Source: an uncultured Collinsella sp. (GTDB lineage: Bacteria; Actinomycetota; Coriobacteriia; Coriobacteriales; Coriobacteriaceae). From it: a stretch of DNA of 7,054 bases. The first letter of the stretch is position 1. Each line of letters opens with the position of its first letter. Of this stretch, positions 1 through 6,427 are shown piece by piece. The position numbers were made by a program, and so were the translations under genes. Where the stretch lies: NCBI GenBank assembly GCA_900752475.1, contig CAADVJ010000001.1, forward strand, positions 1 through 7,054. The letters are read 5' to 3'. The notes beneath the pieces were generated by a model. That model made no database searches. It saw only the letters and a list, made by a program, of their open reading frames with translations, and was not told the origin of the DNA.

Positions 1-2838
1 AAGGACGAGGACTGGCTGTTCCTGTTCAAGAACGAGACCCACAACCACCCCACCGAGATCGAGCCCTTCGGCGGTGCTGCAACCTGCATCGGTGGTGCTA
101 TCCGCGACCCGCTGTCCGGCCGCAGCTACGTCTATCAGGCTATGCGTGTGACCGGCGCAGGCAATCCGCTCAAGCCGGTCAGCGAGACCATGCCCGGTAA
201 GCTGCCCCAGCGCAAGCTGGTCACCACCGCAGCCGCCGGTTACTCCTCCTACGGCAACCAGATCGGTCTGGCTACCGGTCAGGTGGATGAGATCTACCAC
301 CCCGGCTATGTGGCAAAGCGCATGGAGATCGGTGCCGTTGTGGGTGCTACCCCTGCCTCCCACGTCCGCCGCGAGTGCCCCGCTCCCGGCGATGTGATCG
401 TGCTGCTGGGCGGCCGCACCGGCCGTGACGGCATCGGCGGCGCCACCGGCTCCTCCAAAACTCAGAACACCGAGTCCATCGAGACCTCGGGCGCCGAGGT
501 CCAGAAGGGCAACGCTCCAGTCGAGCGCAAGCTGCAGCGTCTGTTCCGCCGCGGCGACGCCTGCCGTCTGATCAAGCGCTGCAATGACTTTGGCGCCGGC
601 GGCGTCTCGGTCGCTGTAGGCGAACTTGCCGACGGCCTGTACGTGGACCTGGACACCGTGACCAAGAAGTACGACGGCCTGGACGGCACCGAGCTCGCCA
701 TCTCCGAGTCCCAGGAGCGTATGGCCTGCGCCGTCGCCGACGGTGACGTCGAGGAGTTCATGGGCTACGCCGCCGAGGAAAACCTGGAGGCGACCGTTAT
801 CGCCGAGGTTACCGCCGAGCCGCGCATGCGCATGGCCTGGAACGGCGTCGCCATCGTCGATCTGTCCCGCGAGTTCCTCAACTCCAACGGTGCGCCCAAG
901 CACCAGGCCGCCCATGTGTGCGCCCGCAGCGTGTGGCAGCCCAGCTGGGCCGGCACCACGCTTGCCGAGCGCATGACCTCGCTTGTCACCGACCTCAACG
1001 TTGCCTCCAACAAGGGCCTTTCCGAGCGCTTCGACTCCACCATCGGTGCCGCGACCGTGCTTATGCCTTTTGGCGGCAAGACGCAGCTCACCCCGAGCTC
1101 GGCCATGGTCGCCAAGTTCCCCGTGGACGGCGAGACCACCACGGCAAGCGCTATGGCATGGGGCTTTAACCCCTATCTGATGGAGGCCGACCAGTTTGCG
1201 GGCGCCTACCTGTCCGTGGTCGAGTCCATCGCCAAGCTCGTGGCCGCCGGCTTTGAGCACAAGCGCGCCTACCTCTCCTTCCAGGAGTACTTCGAGCGCC
1301 TGCGTACCGAGGCAGAGCGCTGGGGCAAGCCCATGGCAGCCGTCCTGGGCGCTCTCATGGCCCAAGTCGACCTGGGTGCCGGCGCCATCGGCGGCAAGGA
1401 TTCCATGAGCGGCTCGTTTGAGGACGAGGCCGGCGAGCTCAACGTTCCGCCCACCCTGATCAGCTTCGCTGTTGCCGTGGGCCGTGCCGCCCGTGCCGTC
1501 TCGCCCGAGTTCAAGGGCCTGACGCATCGCGTCGTGCGTATCGCCCCCGCCACCTATGGCGAGGACTACCGCCCCGACGCCCAGCAGCTGCTCGCCGCGT
1601 TTGATGCCGTCGAGGCGCTCACCGCCACCGGTGACGCCCTGGCCGTCTCCACGCCCGGCTACGGCTGCGGCGCCGAGAGCCTCTTTAAGATGTGCGTCGG
1701 CAACCAGATCGGTATCGAGCTTGCCGAGGATGTGGACGTGGAGAGCCTCTTCACCCCGCTCTATGGCAGCTTTATCGTCGAGCTCGCCGAGGACGCCGAG
1801 CTGCCCGAGGTCGCCGACGGCGTTGTCGTCGAGCCCCTGGGCACCACCGTTGAGGGTTACGTCATCGATACTGGCTCCGAGGTCATCGAGCTCTCCGAGC
1901 TTCAGGAGGCCTGGGAGAGCGGCATCGAGAGTGTCTTTGCCTACCGCAGCGCCGGCGAGACCGCCGAGGTCGAGACCATCGACTTCCGCGCCAAGGACAT
2001 CCACGTGTACGGCGGCGCCAAGATCGCCCGTCCGCGCGTGATCATCCCCGTGTTCCCCGGCAACAACTGCGAGTACGATAGCGCCCGTGCCTTCCGCGCC
2101 GCCGGTGCCGAGGCCGACACCTTTGTGATCAACAACCTCACGCCCGAGGCCGTCGCCGAGAGCACCCACGAGCTTGCCCGCCGCATCCGTGCAAGCCAGA
2201 TCGTCATGATCCCCGGCGGCTTCTCGGGCGGCGACGAGCCCGATGGCTCCGCCAAGTTCATCACGGCGTTCTTCCGCGCTCCCGAGGTCACCGAGGCAGT
2301 CCGCGACCTGCTCAAGGCCCGCGATGGCCTGATGCTGGGCATTTGCAACGGCTTCCAGGCCCTGATCAAGCTCGGCCTGGTGCCCTATGGCGACATCGTC
2401 GACGCCACACCCGATGCACCCACGCTGACCTTTAACACCATCGGCCGCCACCAGAGCCGTCTGGTGCGCACCCGCATCTCGTCCAACCTGTCCCCGTGGC
2501 TGTCGCAGTGCAGCCTGGACGACCCCTACACCGTCGCCATCAGCCACGGCGAGGGCCGCTTTGTCGCCAATGACGAAGTGCTCGCCCAGCTGATCGCCAA
2601 CGGCCAGGTCGCCACGCAGTACGTGGGCGAGGACGGCAAGCCCAGCATGGATCTTTCCGTCAACCCCAACGGCTCTGCACTCGCCATCGAGGGCATCACG
2701 AGCCCCGACGGCCGCGTCCTGGGCAAGATGGGCCATGCCGAGCGTCGCGGCGACAACCTGTACCGCAACGTGCCCGAGCATGTCCCCGGCGATAAGTTCA
2801 TGCCGATCTTTGAGAGCGGCGTAGCCTACTTCGCTTAA
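1..2838 (+). CDS. purL: Phosphoribosylformylglycinamidine synthase, single-chain type, 5'-truncated by the window
   Basis: This enzyme converts FGAR, glutamine and ATP to FGAM in cytosolic purine biosynthesis. The frame is open from base 1, so the gene begins before the window. 945 residues remain, and related single-chain enzymes are about 1,200-1,300 residues, so the N-terminal region and the start of the first synthetase half are missing. Visible in window numbering are ETHNHP at 12-17 and GGRTGRDGIGG near 137-147 in the first AIRS-like half, NDFGAGGVS at 195-203, and GGKDSM near 464-469 in the second half. A class I glutaminase domain runs from about 677 to the end, with PGGFSGGDE near 738, nucleophile Cys782 in GICNGFQ, and His912/Glu914 in GHAER. 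All catalytic motifs look intact and there is no frameshift. The ATG at 142 is internal, because conserved PurL sequence lies upstream of it. A fused glutaminase makes separate PurQ and PurS proteins unnecessary. A hairpin terminator follows 38 bases after the TAA. Confidence 0.97.
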   Translation, partial: KDEDWLFLFKNETHNHPTEIEPFGGAATCIGGAIRDPLSGRSYVYQAMRVTGAGNPLKPVSETMPGKLPQRKLVTTAAAGYSSYGNQIGLATGQVDEIYHPGYVAKRMEIGAVVGATPASHVRRECPAPGDVIVLLGGRTGRDGIGGATGSSKTQNTESIETSGAEVQKGNAPVERKLQRLFRRGDACRLIKRCNDFGAGGVSVAVGELADGLYVDLDTVTKKYDGLDGTELAISESQERMACAVADGDVEEFMGYAAEENLEATVIAEVTAEPRMRMAWNGVAIVDLSREFLNSNGAPKHQAAHVCARSVWQPSWAGTTLAERMTSLVTDLNVASNKGLSERFDSTIGAATVLMPFGGKTQLTPSSAMVAKFPVDGETTTASAMAWGFNPYLMEADQFAGAYLSVVESIAKLVAAGFEHKRAYLSFQEYFERLRTEAERWGKPMAAVLGALMAQVDLGAGAIGGKDSMSGSFEDEAGELNVPPTLISFAVAVGRAARAVSPEFKGLTHRVVRIAPATYGEDYRPDAQQLLAAFDAVEALTATGDALAVSTPGYGCGAESLFKMCVGNQIGIELAEDVDVESLFTPLYGSFIVELAEDAELPEVADGVVVEPLGTTVEGYVIDTGSEVIELSELQEAWESGIESVFAYRSAGETAEVETIDFRAKDIHVYGGAKIARPRVIIPVFPGNNCEYDSARAFRAAGAEADTFVINNLTPEAVAESTHELARRIRASQIVMIPGGFSGGDEPDGSAKFITAFFRAPEVTEAVRDLLKARDGLMLGICNGFQALIKLGLVPYGDIVDATPDAPTLTFNTIGRHQSRLVRTRISSNLSPWLSQCSLDDPYTVAISHGEGRFVANDEVLAQLIANGQVATQYVGEDGKPSMDLSVNPNGSALAIEGITSPDGRVLGKMGHAERRGDNLYRNVPEHVPGDKFMPIFESGVAYFA

Positions 2839-2853
2839 AGCTTTCCCATCGGG

Positions 2854-2859
2854 TACAAT
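2854..2859 (+). promoter_or_regulatory. Possible -10 hexamer (TACAAT) upstream of the eamA-side terminator
   Basis: TACAAT differs from the consensus TATAAT at one base and lies 15 bases after the purL stop. No convincing -35 box sits 16-18 bases upstream, where the sequence is TTCGCTT-like. If active, transcription would start near 2866 and meet the hairpin at 2877-2912 at once. It would therefore drive eamA only through read-through. It may be a chance match. Confidence 0.25.
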
Positions 2860-2876
2860 CCCCTCGGGTAACAACA

Positions 2877-2912
2877 CCCGCCACCGGCACGCCCGGTGGC
2901 GGGTTCTTTTTT
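2877..2912 (+). terminator. Rho-independent terminator after purL
   Basis: A perfect 11-bp stem pairs CCCGCCACCGG (2877-2887) with CCGGTGGCGGG (2893-2903) around a 5-base loop. It is followed by TTCTTTTTT (2904-2912). This is a textbook intrinsic terminator for the purL transcript. It ends 25 bases before the eamA ATG, so it also separates or attenuates expression into eamA. Confidence 0.92.
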
Positions 2913-2925
2913 GCTTCGCAAATAT

Positions 2926-2932
2926 AGGAAGG
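2926..2932 (+). promoter_or_regulatory. Shine-Dalgarno that sets the eamA start
   Basis: AGGAAGG lies five bases before the ATG at 2938. It decides against the in-frame GTG at 2896, which sits inside the terminator stem and has no ribosome binding site. Confidence 0.85.
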
Positions 2933-2937
2933 ACATC

Positions 2938-3873
2938 ATGGAAAGCCGCAAGCCGTATCTCGCCACCCTGCCCGGACTCATCCTGGGCTGTCTTGTTTGC
3001 TGTGCACTCTGGGGATCGGCCTTTCCCTGCATCAAGATCGGCTACGGCCTCTTTGGCATTCCCGCGCACGACAGCGCCTCGCAGCTGCTCTTCGCGGGTC
3101 TGCGCTTCACCCTTGCCGGCATGCTAGTCATTGTTGGCATGAGCGTGGCCCAGCGCCGACCGCTCGTTCCGCAAGCGCGCGATATCAAGCCCATCTGCAT
3201 CTTGTCGCTCTTCCAGACCATCGGCCAGTACTTCTTTTTCTACCTTGGTCTCTCCCGTGCAAGCGCTATGTCGAGCTCCATCATCGAGGCTAGCGCCAAC
3301 TTCTTGGCTATTCTCTTTGCCGCCCTGGCGTTTCGCACCGAAAAGCTCGATGCGGCCAAGGTGCTCGGCTGCGTACTGGGCTTTGCCGGTGTCGCGCTCG
3401 TCAACCTTTCGGGCGCGGACGGCACCTTTGGCTTTACGCTCGACGGCGAGGGCTTTATCCTGGCCTCCACCGTCGCGGGTGCCCTTTCGACCTGCCTGAT
3501 CGGCATCTTCTCGCGCGAGCACGACGGCGTCTTGCTTGCCGGGTGGCAGTTCTTGGTCGGCGGCCTGGTCCTCACCGCCATCGGCTTTATGATGGGTGGC
3601 GCGCTCTCCCCCACGGCGATTGCCCCCGCCATCGCGCTCATCATCTACATGGCGCTTATCTCCGCGGTCGCCTACTCGCTGTGGTCGCGCCTGCTTGCCG
3701 TCAACCCCGTCAGCCGCGTCTCGGTTTTTGGGTTTATGAACCCCGTCTTTGGTGTGCTGCTGAGCGCGCTGCTGCTCGGCGAGGGCGCTGGCACGAGCCC
3801 CGTTACCGTCATCGTTGCCCTGCTGTTGGTCTGCGGCGGCATCATCATCGTCAACAAACCCAAAAAAGCCTAG
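2938..3873 (+). CDS. EamA/DMT-family transporter (putative metabolite exporter)
   Basis: This is an inner-membrane protein of 311 residues, the usual size for the drug/metabolite transporter superfamily. About ten hydrophobic helices are visible, near 12-32, 48-70, 83-104, 112-132, 139-157, 171-191, 200-220, 230-250, 262-280 and 290-304. They form two five-helix EamA repeats. The family hallmark at the end of the second repeat, FMNPVFGVLLSALLLGE near 266-282, is present. A short Lys-rich tail (NKPKKA) predicts a cytoplasmic C terminus. Members export amino acids, nucleosides or other small metabolites, but the substrate cannot be read from sequence. The position after purL could suggest a purine link, but the strong terminator between them argues against an operon. 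The ATG at 2938 is chosen for its Shine-Dalgarno. The gene faces the GGDEF gene convergently across a shared hairpin terminator. Confidence 0.9.
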   Translation: MESRKPYLATLPGLILGCLVCCALWGSAFPCIKIGYGLFGIPAHDSASQLLFAGLRFTLAGMLVIVGMSVAQRRPLVPQARDIKPICILSLFQTIGQYFFFYLGLSRASAMSSSIIEASANFLAILFAALAFRTEKLDAAKVLGCVLGFAGVALVNLSGADGTFGFTLDGEGFILASTVAGALSTCLIGIFSREHDGVLLAGWQFLVGGLVLTAIGFMMGGALSPTAIAPAIALIIYMALISAVAYSLWSRLLAVNPVSRVSVFGFMNPVFGVLLSALLLGEGAGTSPVTVIVALLLVCGGIIIVNKPKKA

Positions 3874-4019
3874 CGAGCTCACCTTTTTAGGGAGGGTGTT
3901 CACACACTTTAGCTTAATGGGGTGCGCTGGTTCTCGTTGATTTCGTACCGAGCGCGGTAGCAGACGCCCGTCTTGCCGCAACGCGCCTAGGCATTATGGC
4001 CGGTGGCCCCTACAAACGC
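3874..4019. other. Intergenic gap between eamA and the shared terminator
   Basis: These 146 bases hold no supported gene. No tRNA or other structured RNA fold was recognised. A short GTGT-TC-ACAC inverted repeat lies at 3896-3905. The only notable content is a short minus-strand open stretch with coding-like codon use (3909-3986), listed separately. Confidence 0.6.
3909..3986 (-). pseudogene. Possible orphan 3' coding fragment (25 codons plus stop)
   Basis: Reading the minus strand from 3986 to the TAA at 3909-3911 gives 25 codons. They include the peptide CGKTGVCYRARYEINENQRT and mostly end in C or G, as in the real genes here. An in-frame TAG lies immediately upstream (3987-3989). There is no ATG/GTG start and no ribosome binding site. 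It may be the decayed end of a lost gene or part of a dispersed repeat, or chance. I do not recognise the protein family. Confidence 0.25.
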
Positions 4020-4061
4020 AAAAGGGGCGCATGACCATCGCAACGGTCGTGTGCCCCTTTT
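4020..4061. terminator. Bidirectional terminator between convergent eamA and the GGDEF gene
   Basis: A 17-bp stem pairs 4020-4036 with 4045-4061 around an 8-base loop (ATCGCAAC). It has two G-T wobbles and no mismatches. The arms begin AAAAGGGGC and end GCCCCTTTT, so each strand reads a G/C-rich stem followed by a short T run. This arrangement suits termination of both convergent transcripts. On the minus strand the hairpin starts just one base after the ancestral stop of the GGDEF gene at 4063-4065. Confidence 0.85.
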
Positions 4062-4062
4062 C

Positions 4063-4140
4063 CTAGCGTATCTGAACGCCAGCTTTCTTTTTCTCGGCCT
4101 TGACGCGGTAAAGCTCCGCATCGGCAGCGCGAAGTAAGTC
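4063..4140 (-). pseudogene. Stranded C-terminal tail of the GGDEF gene beyond a premature TAA
   Basis: Directly after the TAA at 4141-4143, the same frame continues for 25 sense codons to a TAG at 4063-4065. The peptide contains LLRAADAELYRVKAEKKKAG. This matches the final conserved helix of GGDEF domains, which has the form ADxxLYxAKxxG. The tail therefore belonged to the same protein before a nonsense change. It has no start codon or ribosome binding site of its own and should not be translated independently. Confidence 0.85.
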
Positions 4141-5205
4141 TTACCAGGTATCAACACTATCGCCGACCCGCGCGTAACCGATGGACATCCGCAATGCATA
4201 CGGCACCTCGGCATGCGCGAGCTCGTCGTTGATTGTCGCGCACAGATGCATGATATCCCGTTCCGCCACTGCCTTTTGGAGCACCACGAACTCATCGCCG
4301 CCATAGCGCGCAATAAAGCCGCCGGACGGCGAACAGGCGTCCTTGAGCACTGCGGAAACAACCTGAAGAGCATGGTCGCCCTCCACATGTCCATACTGAT
4401 CGTTAATCTGCTTAAAGCCGTCGGCGTCCATCATAAGCAGATACACATCATCGGCCTGGTCCACATTTGAAAAGAGCGACAGCATATAGGTCTCAAAACG
4501 GTTGCGATTGTTAAGGCCAGTCAACGGGTCGGTCGAGATCAGTTGCTCCTGACAAACAATGTAGAGCTGCAACATACTTAACATGATGCCGACACTAAGG
4601 CAGGGACCCGAATAAAAGACCTGAAAGACACCGGCCACCAAGGCCGGAATGGCGAAAAATGCCAAGGTTTGATAGATGGCCTTCTTTTGTAGGCTCTCGA
4701 CCTTGCAAGATTGTATAAACGCATGCAGGGACGTATATATAACGTAGCAGTAGCTGACGATGGGCTGGATCATATAGACAAAACCGCGACGATACGCGCC
4801 CTGCGCATCGATATAGAACAGGGCATGCGTCCAGTAGCTAGTAAACGCCAGTACGACTACCAGCACCGCAGGCAGCGTTACAAACGCCATCCTATAACGC
4901 GCGGTCAAAAGGCGAGAACCCTGCACCGTCTCGGAATAGATAAACCAAATGAGGCACGCGGCGGCAAAGAGCGAAAACGAAACCGCGTTGGAAATCCAGT
5001 TGGCAGCAATGCCCAGCGTGCCGCCCACACCGTCCGAAAGCGTCCAGATTATATCGAATAACATGTACGCGGCAGAGGTGTAGCCGAGCGTACTAAACAA
5101 TAACTGCTGGGTACTCGAGAACAAGGAGTGGCGACTTCGCGCGGCAAGCCCGATAAGAACAATCATGCATAGCAGGAATATCTCGATCTTGAGTGCCTTA
5201 ACCAC
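4141..5205 (-). CDS. Membrane-bound GGDEF protein (putative diguanylate cyclase), C-terminally truncated by an in-frame stop
   Basis: This protein is predicted to make cyclic di-GMP from two GTP at the inner membrane. With a GTG start at 5205 it has 354 residues. Seven hydrophobic helices (about 7-22, 36-56, 70-90, 107-124, 143-164, 178-197 and 202-220) form a sensor-like region. A GGDEF domain follows from about 224, with DPLTGLNNRNRF at 226-237, metal-binding Asp260 in MMDADGF, and GGDEF at 302-306. The upstream inhibitory I-site (RxxD) is absent, with SGGF in its place. The frame stops at TAA 4141-4143, soon after SIGYA. The expected last helix is still encoded in frame downstream (4063-4140), so about 26 residues are lost and activity is doubtful. 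GTG 5205 is preferred because GAGGGG (5221-5216) lies ten bases upstream. The alternative in-frame TTG at 5223 overlaps that site and would add six residues. The N-terminal half is less GC-biased than its neighbours. The sensed ligand is unknown. Confidence 0.85.
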   Translation of the reverse strand: MVKALKIEIFLLCMIVLIGLAARSRHSLFSSTQQLLFSTLGYTSAAYMLFDIIWTLSDGVGGTLGIAANWISNAVSFSLFAAACLIWFIYSETVQGSRLLTARYRMAFVTLPAVLVVVLAFTSYWTHALFYIDAQGAYRRGFVYMIQPIVSYCYVIYTSLHAFIQSCKVESLQKKAIYQTLAFFAIPALVAGVFQVFYSGPCLSVGIMLSMLQLYIVCQEQLISTDPLTGLNNRNRFETYMLSLFSNVDQADDVYLLMMDADGFKQINDQYGHVEGDHALQVVSAVLKDACSPSGGFIARYGGDEFVVLQKAVAERDIMHLCATINDELAHAEVPYALRMSIGYARVGDSVDTW

Positions 5206-5215
5206 TAGACGCCAT

Positions 5216-5221
5216 CCCCTC
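5216..5221 (-). promoter_or_regulatory. Shine-Dalgarno supporting the GTG start of the GGDEF gene
   Basis: GAGGGG on the minus strand lies ten bases before GTG 5205, a slightly long spacing. It overlaps the rival TTG codon at 5223-5221, which has no comparable site upstream. The choice of start is therefore probable rather than certain. Confidence 0.55.
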
Positions 5222-5237
5222 AATATCCAAGTGGTCA

Positions 5238-5251
5238 GAATCGCCCGATTC
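5238..5251. repeat. Short inverted repeat upstream of the GGDEF gene
   Basis: GAATCG and CGATTC form 6-base arms around a CC centre. The repeat lies 33 bases before the GTG start of the GGDEF gene. Its symmetry and position would suit an operator or a leader hairpin, but it could also be chance. Confidence 0.35.
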
Positions 5252-5269
5252 GTGTCTGGGCAATAAACG

Positions 5270-5294
5270 CCCCTTACTCCGCAGGGGTAAGGGG
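5270..5294 (-). terminator. Second hairpin downstream of kdgT, possible weak or backup terminator
   Basis: A perfect 8-bp stem pairs CCCCTTAC (5270-5277) with GTAAGGGG (5287-5294) around a 9-base loop. On the minus strand it is followed by CGTTTATTG, which is only moderately T-rich. It could be a backup kdgT terminator or a leader structure for the GGDEF transcript. Confidence 0.5.
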
Positions 5295-5302
5295 AATAAT
5301 AG

Positions 5303-5350
5303 CAGAGCGCCCGAACGTTGCTGCAAGACAGCTCTCGTTCGGGCGCTCTG
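5303..5350 (-). terminator. Main hairpin terminator downstream of kdgT
   Basis: A perfect 15-bp stem pairs 5303-5317 (CAGAGCGCCCGAACG) with 5336-5350. The 18-base loop can form a small inner GCTG/CAGC hairpin. On the minus strand the stem is followed by CTATTATT, a broken T-rich tract. It begins 43 bases after the kdgT TAA and most likely ends that transcript. The imperfect T tract lowers certainty about efficiency. Confidence 0.75.
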
Positions 5351-5393
5351 ACGGCGCGAGTTGCACGCCGGAATCAATTATCGGTAACGGACG

Positions 5394-6416
5394 TTACTCA
5401 CCGTCGATATCGGTTGCAACAGCCTCCTCGATAGCTTCGACGCCAGCAGGCGACAGGTCTTCCTTACCCTGACAGAACTTCTTGTCGACCCAACCGGTCA
5501 GAATCGGAGCCATGATTGCCGTGATGATAACGGCGGTGGCGATCTGGGCGTACGCAGTGGGTGCAAGCTCGGCGTAGCGCGGCGCGACCTCGGCAAGAGC
5601 AACCGGCGTGGTCATAGCCGTGCCGGCGATAGTGGAGCAGGCAACGGCCGCCTTGCCGTTACCACCGCACAGGCGCTCGAACGCAAAGGTGATAGGGCCG
5701 ACGATAAAGAGCGTGATGAGGCCCAGCAGGATGCCCGAAATGCCACCGGCGATGAAGCTCGAAAGGCTCATGGACGCACCGAGCTGAAAACCGATGACAG
5801 CGATCGCGGGATTGGCGCCGGGGACCAGCAGGTTCTTGATAAACGGGAACAAGTTGCCCAGGACCATGCCGATGACAAGCGGCAGGATGGAGCCGACGAT
5901 GGTGCCGACGGGGATGTTGGCGAGACCCGAGACGCCGAGGATGATCATCGTGACGGCGGGGCCGGCCGTAAAGAACAGGATACCGACGGCGCCCTGCTCG
6001 GACTCATCGCCGAACTCACCCATGATGCCCGTATAGAGCGCCATGTTGCAAAACGTAATGCCGCCGATGATTGAGACCGAGCTCAGGCCCAGGAAGTTGT
6101 CGTTAAAGAAATATGCCACACCCAAGCCAAGGGCGGCCGCAACAACAAGCTTGGGGATCAGTACGACGATGCCGGTCTTGATAGCGCCCGGCGTGGACTT
6201 AAAGCTGATGCCAGCACCCACGAAGAGCAGGATCGCAGCGACGATGGTATTGGAGCCGCCACGGCAGGCAGACGTAAAGAAGCCGCCGATCTCAAAAACC
6301 TGCGGGCAGAAGGTGTTGAGCAAAAGACCGACGATCATCGGATAGATCATGATGTCGCCCGGGATGCGCGGAACCTTGAATTTCTTTTGCTCGTTGGCAG
6401 TCGCTTCCTGTGCCAT
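5394..6416 (-). CDS. kdgT: 2-keto-3-deoxygluconate permease, KdgT family
   Basis: This inner-membrane permease of the KDGT family is predicted to import 2-keto-3-deoxygluconate with a cation. That sugar acid arises from pectin or uronate breakdown. The protein has 340 residues, against about 327 for the E. coli protein. Family features seen in order are RIPGDIMIYP at 17-26, an IGGITFCNMALYTGIMGEFGD segment near 117-137, EQGAVGILFFTAGPAVTMIILG near 140-161, LPLVIGMVLGNL near 178-189, and a C-terminal core with AGTAMTTPVALAE near 264-276 and TAVIITAIMAPILT near 294-307. Hydrophobic helices alternate with short polar loops throughout. The last 30 residues are acidic and probably cytoplasmic. ATG 6416 is chosen because GGGGG lies four bases upstream. 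The in-frame TTG at 6446 lies farther upstream and extends only a non-conserved stretch. No KDG kinase, aldolase or uronate enzyme is in view, so substrate rests on family similarity alone. Confidence 0.9.
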   Translation of the reverse strand: MAQEATANEQKKFKVPRIPGDIMIYPMIVGLLLNTFCPQVFEIGGFFTSACRGGSNTIVAAILLFVGAGISFKSTPGAIKTGIVVLIPKLVVAAALGLGVAYFFNDNFLGLSSVSIIGGITFCNMALYTGIMGEFGDESEQGAVGILFFTAGPAVTMIILGVSGLANIPVGTIVGSILPLVIGMVLGNLFPFIKNLLVPGANPAIAVIGFQLGASMSLSSFIAGGISGILLGLITLFIVGPITFAFERLCGGNGKAAVACSTIAGTAMTTPVALAEVAPRYAELAPTAYAQIATAVIITAIMAPILTGWVDKKFCQGKEDLSPAGVEAIEEAVATDIDGE

Positions 6417-6420
6417 GAAA

Positions 6421-6425
6421 CCCCC
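6421..6425 (-). promoter_or_regulatory. Shine-Dalgarno of kdgT
   Basis: GGGGG on the minus strand lies four bases before ATG 6416 and supports this start over TTG 6446. It is purine-rich but not a perfect AGGAGG match. Confidence 0.6.
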
Positions 6426-6427
6426 AT

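Noticed and set aside
1556..2041. Plus-strand open frame of 161 codons within purL
   Set aside because: The product is Ser/Pro/Arg-rich, typical of an out-of-frame reading of GC-rich coding DNA. It lies entirely inside purL.
142..2838. ATG at 142 as the purL start
   Set aside because: The frame is open back to base 1 and those 47 codons encode conserved PurL sequence including THNHP, so the ATG is internal.
2896..2937. GTG at 2896 as the eamA start
   Set aside because: It lies inside the right arm of the terminator stem and has no Shine-Dalgarno. ATG 2938 has a good one.
3124..3981. Long minus-strand open frame (285 codons) opposite eamA
   Set aside because: It is an antisense shadow of eamA, rich in Asp, Gly, Arg and Lys with low-complexity stretches. 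It has no ribosome binding site and resembles no family.
3874..4019. tRNA or small structured RNA in the gap after eamA
   Set aside because: I found no cloverleaf, no CCA-type end and no stable extended stem in the stretch.
3987..4394. Minus-strand 135-codon frame overlapping the GGDEF 3' end
   Set aside because: It is a shifted reading of the GGDEF domain, which has intact motifs in the other frame. It does not restore the lost tail.
5210..5215. ATG at 5215 on the minus strand as a GGDEF start or leader peptide
   Set aside because: It is out of frame with the GGDEF gene, ends after five codons, and abuts the GGGG run with no spacing.
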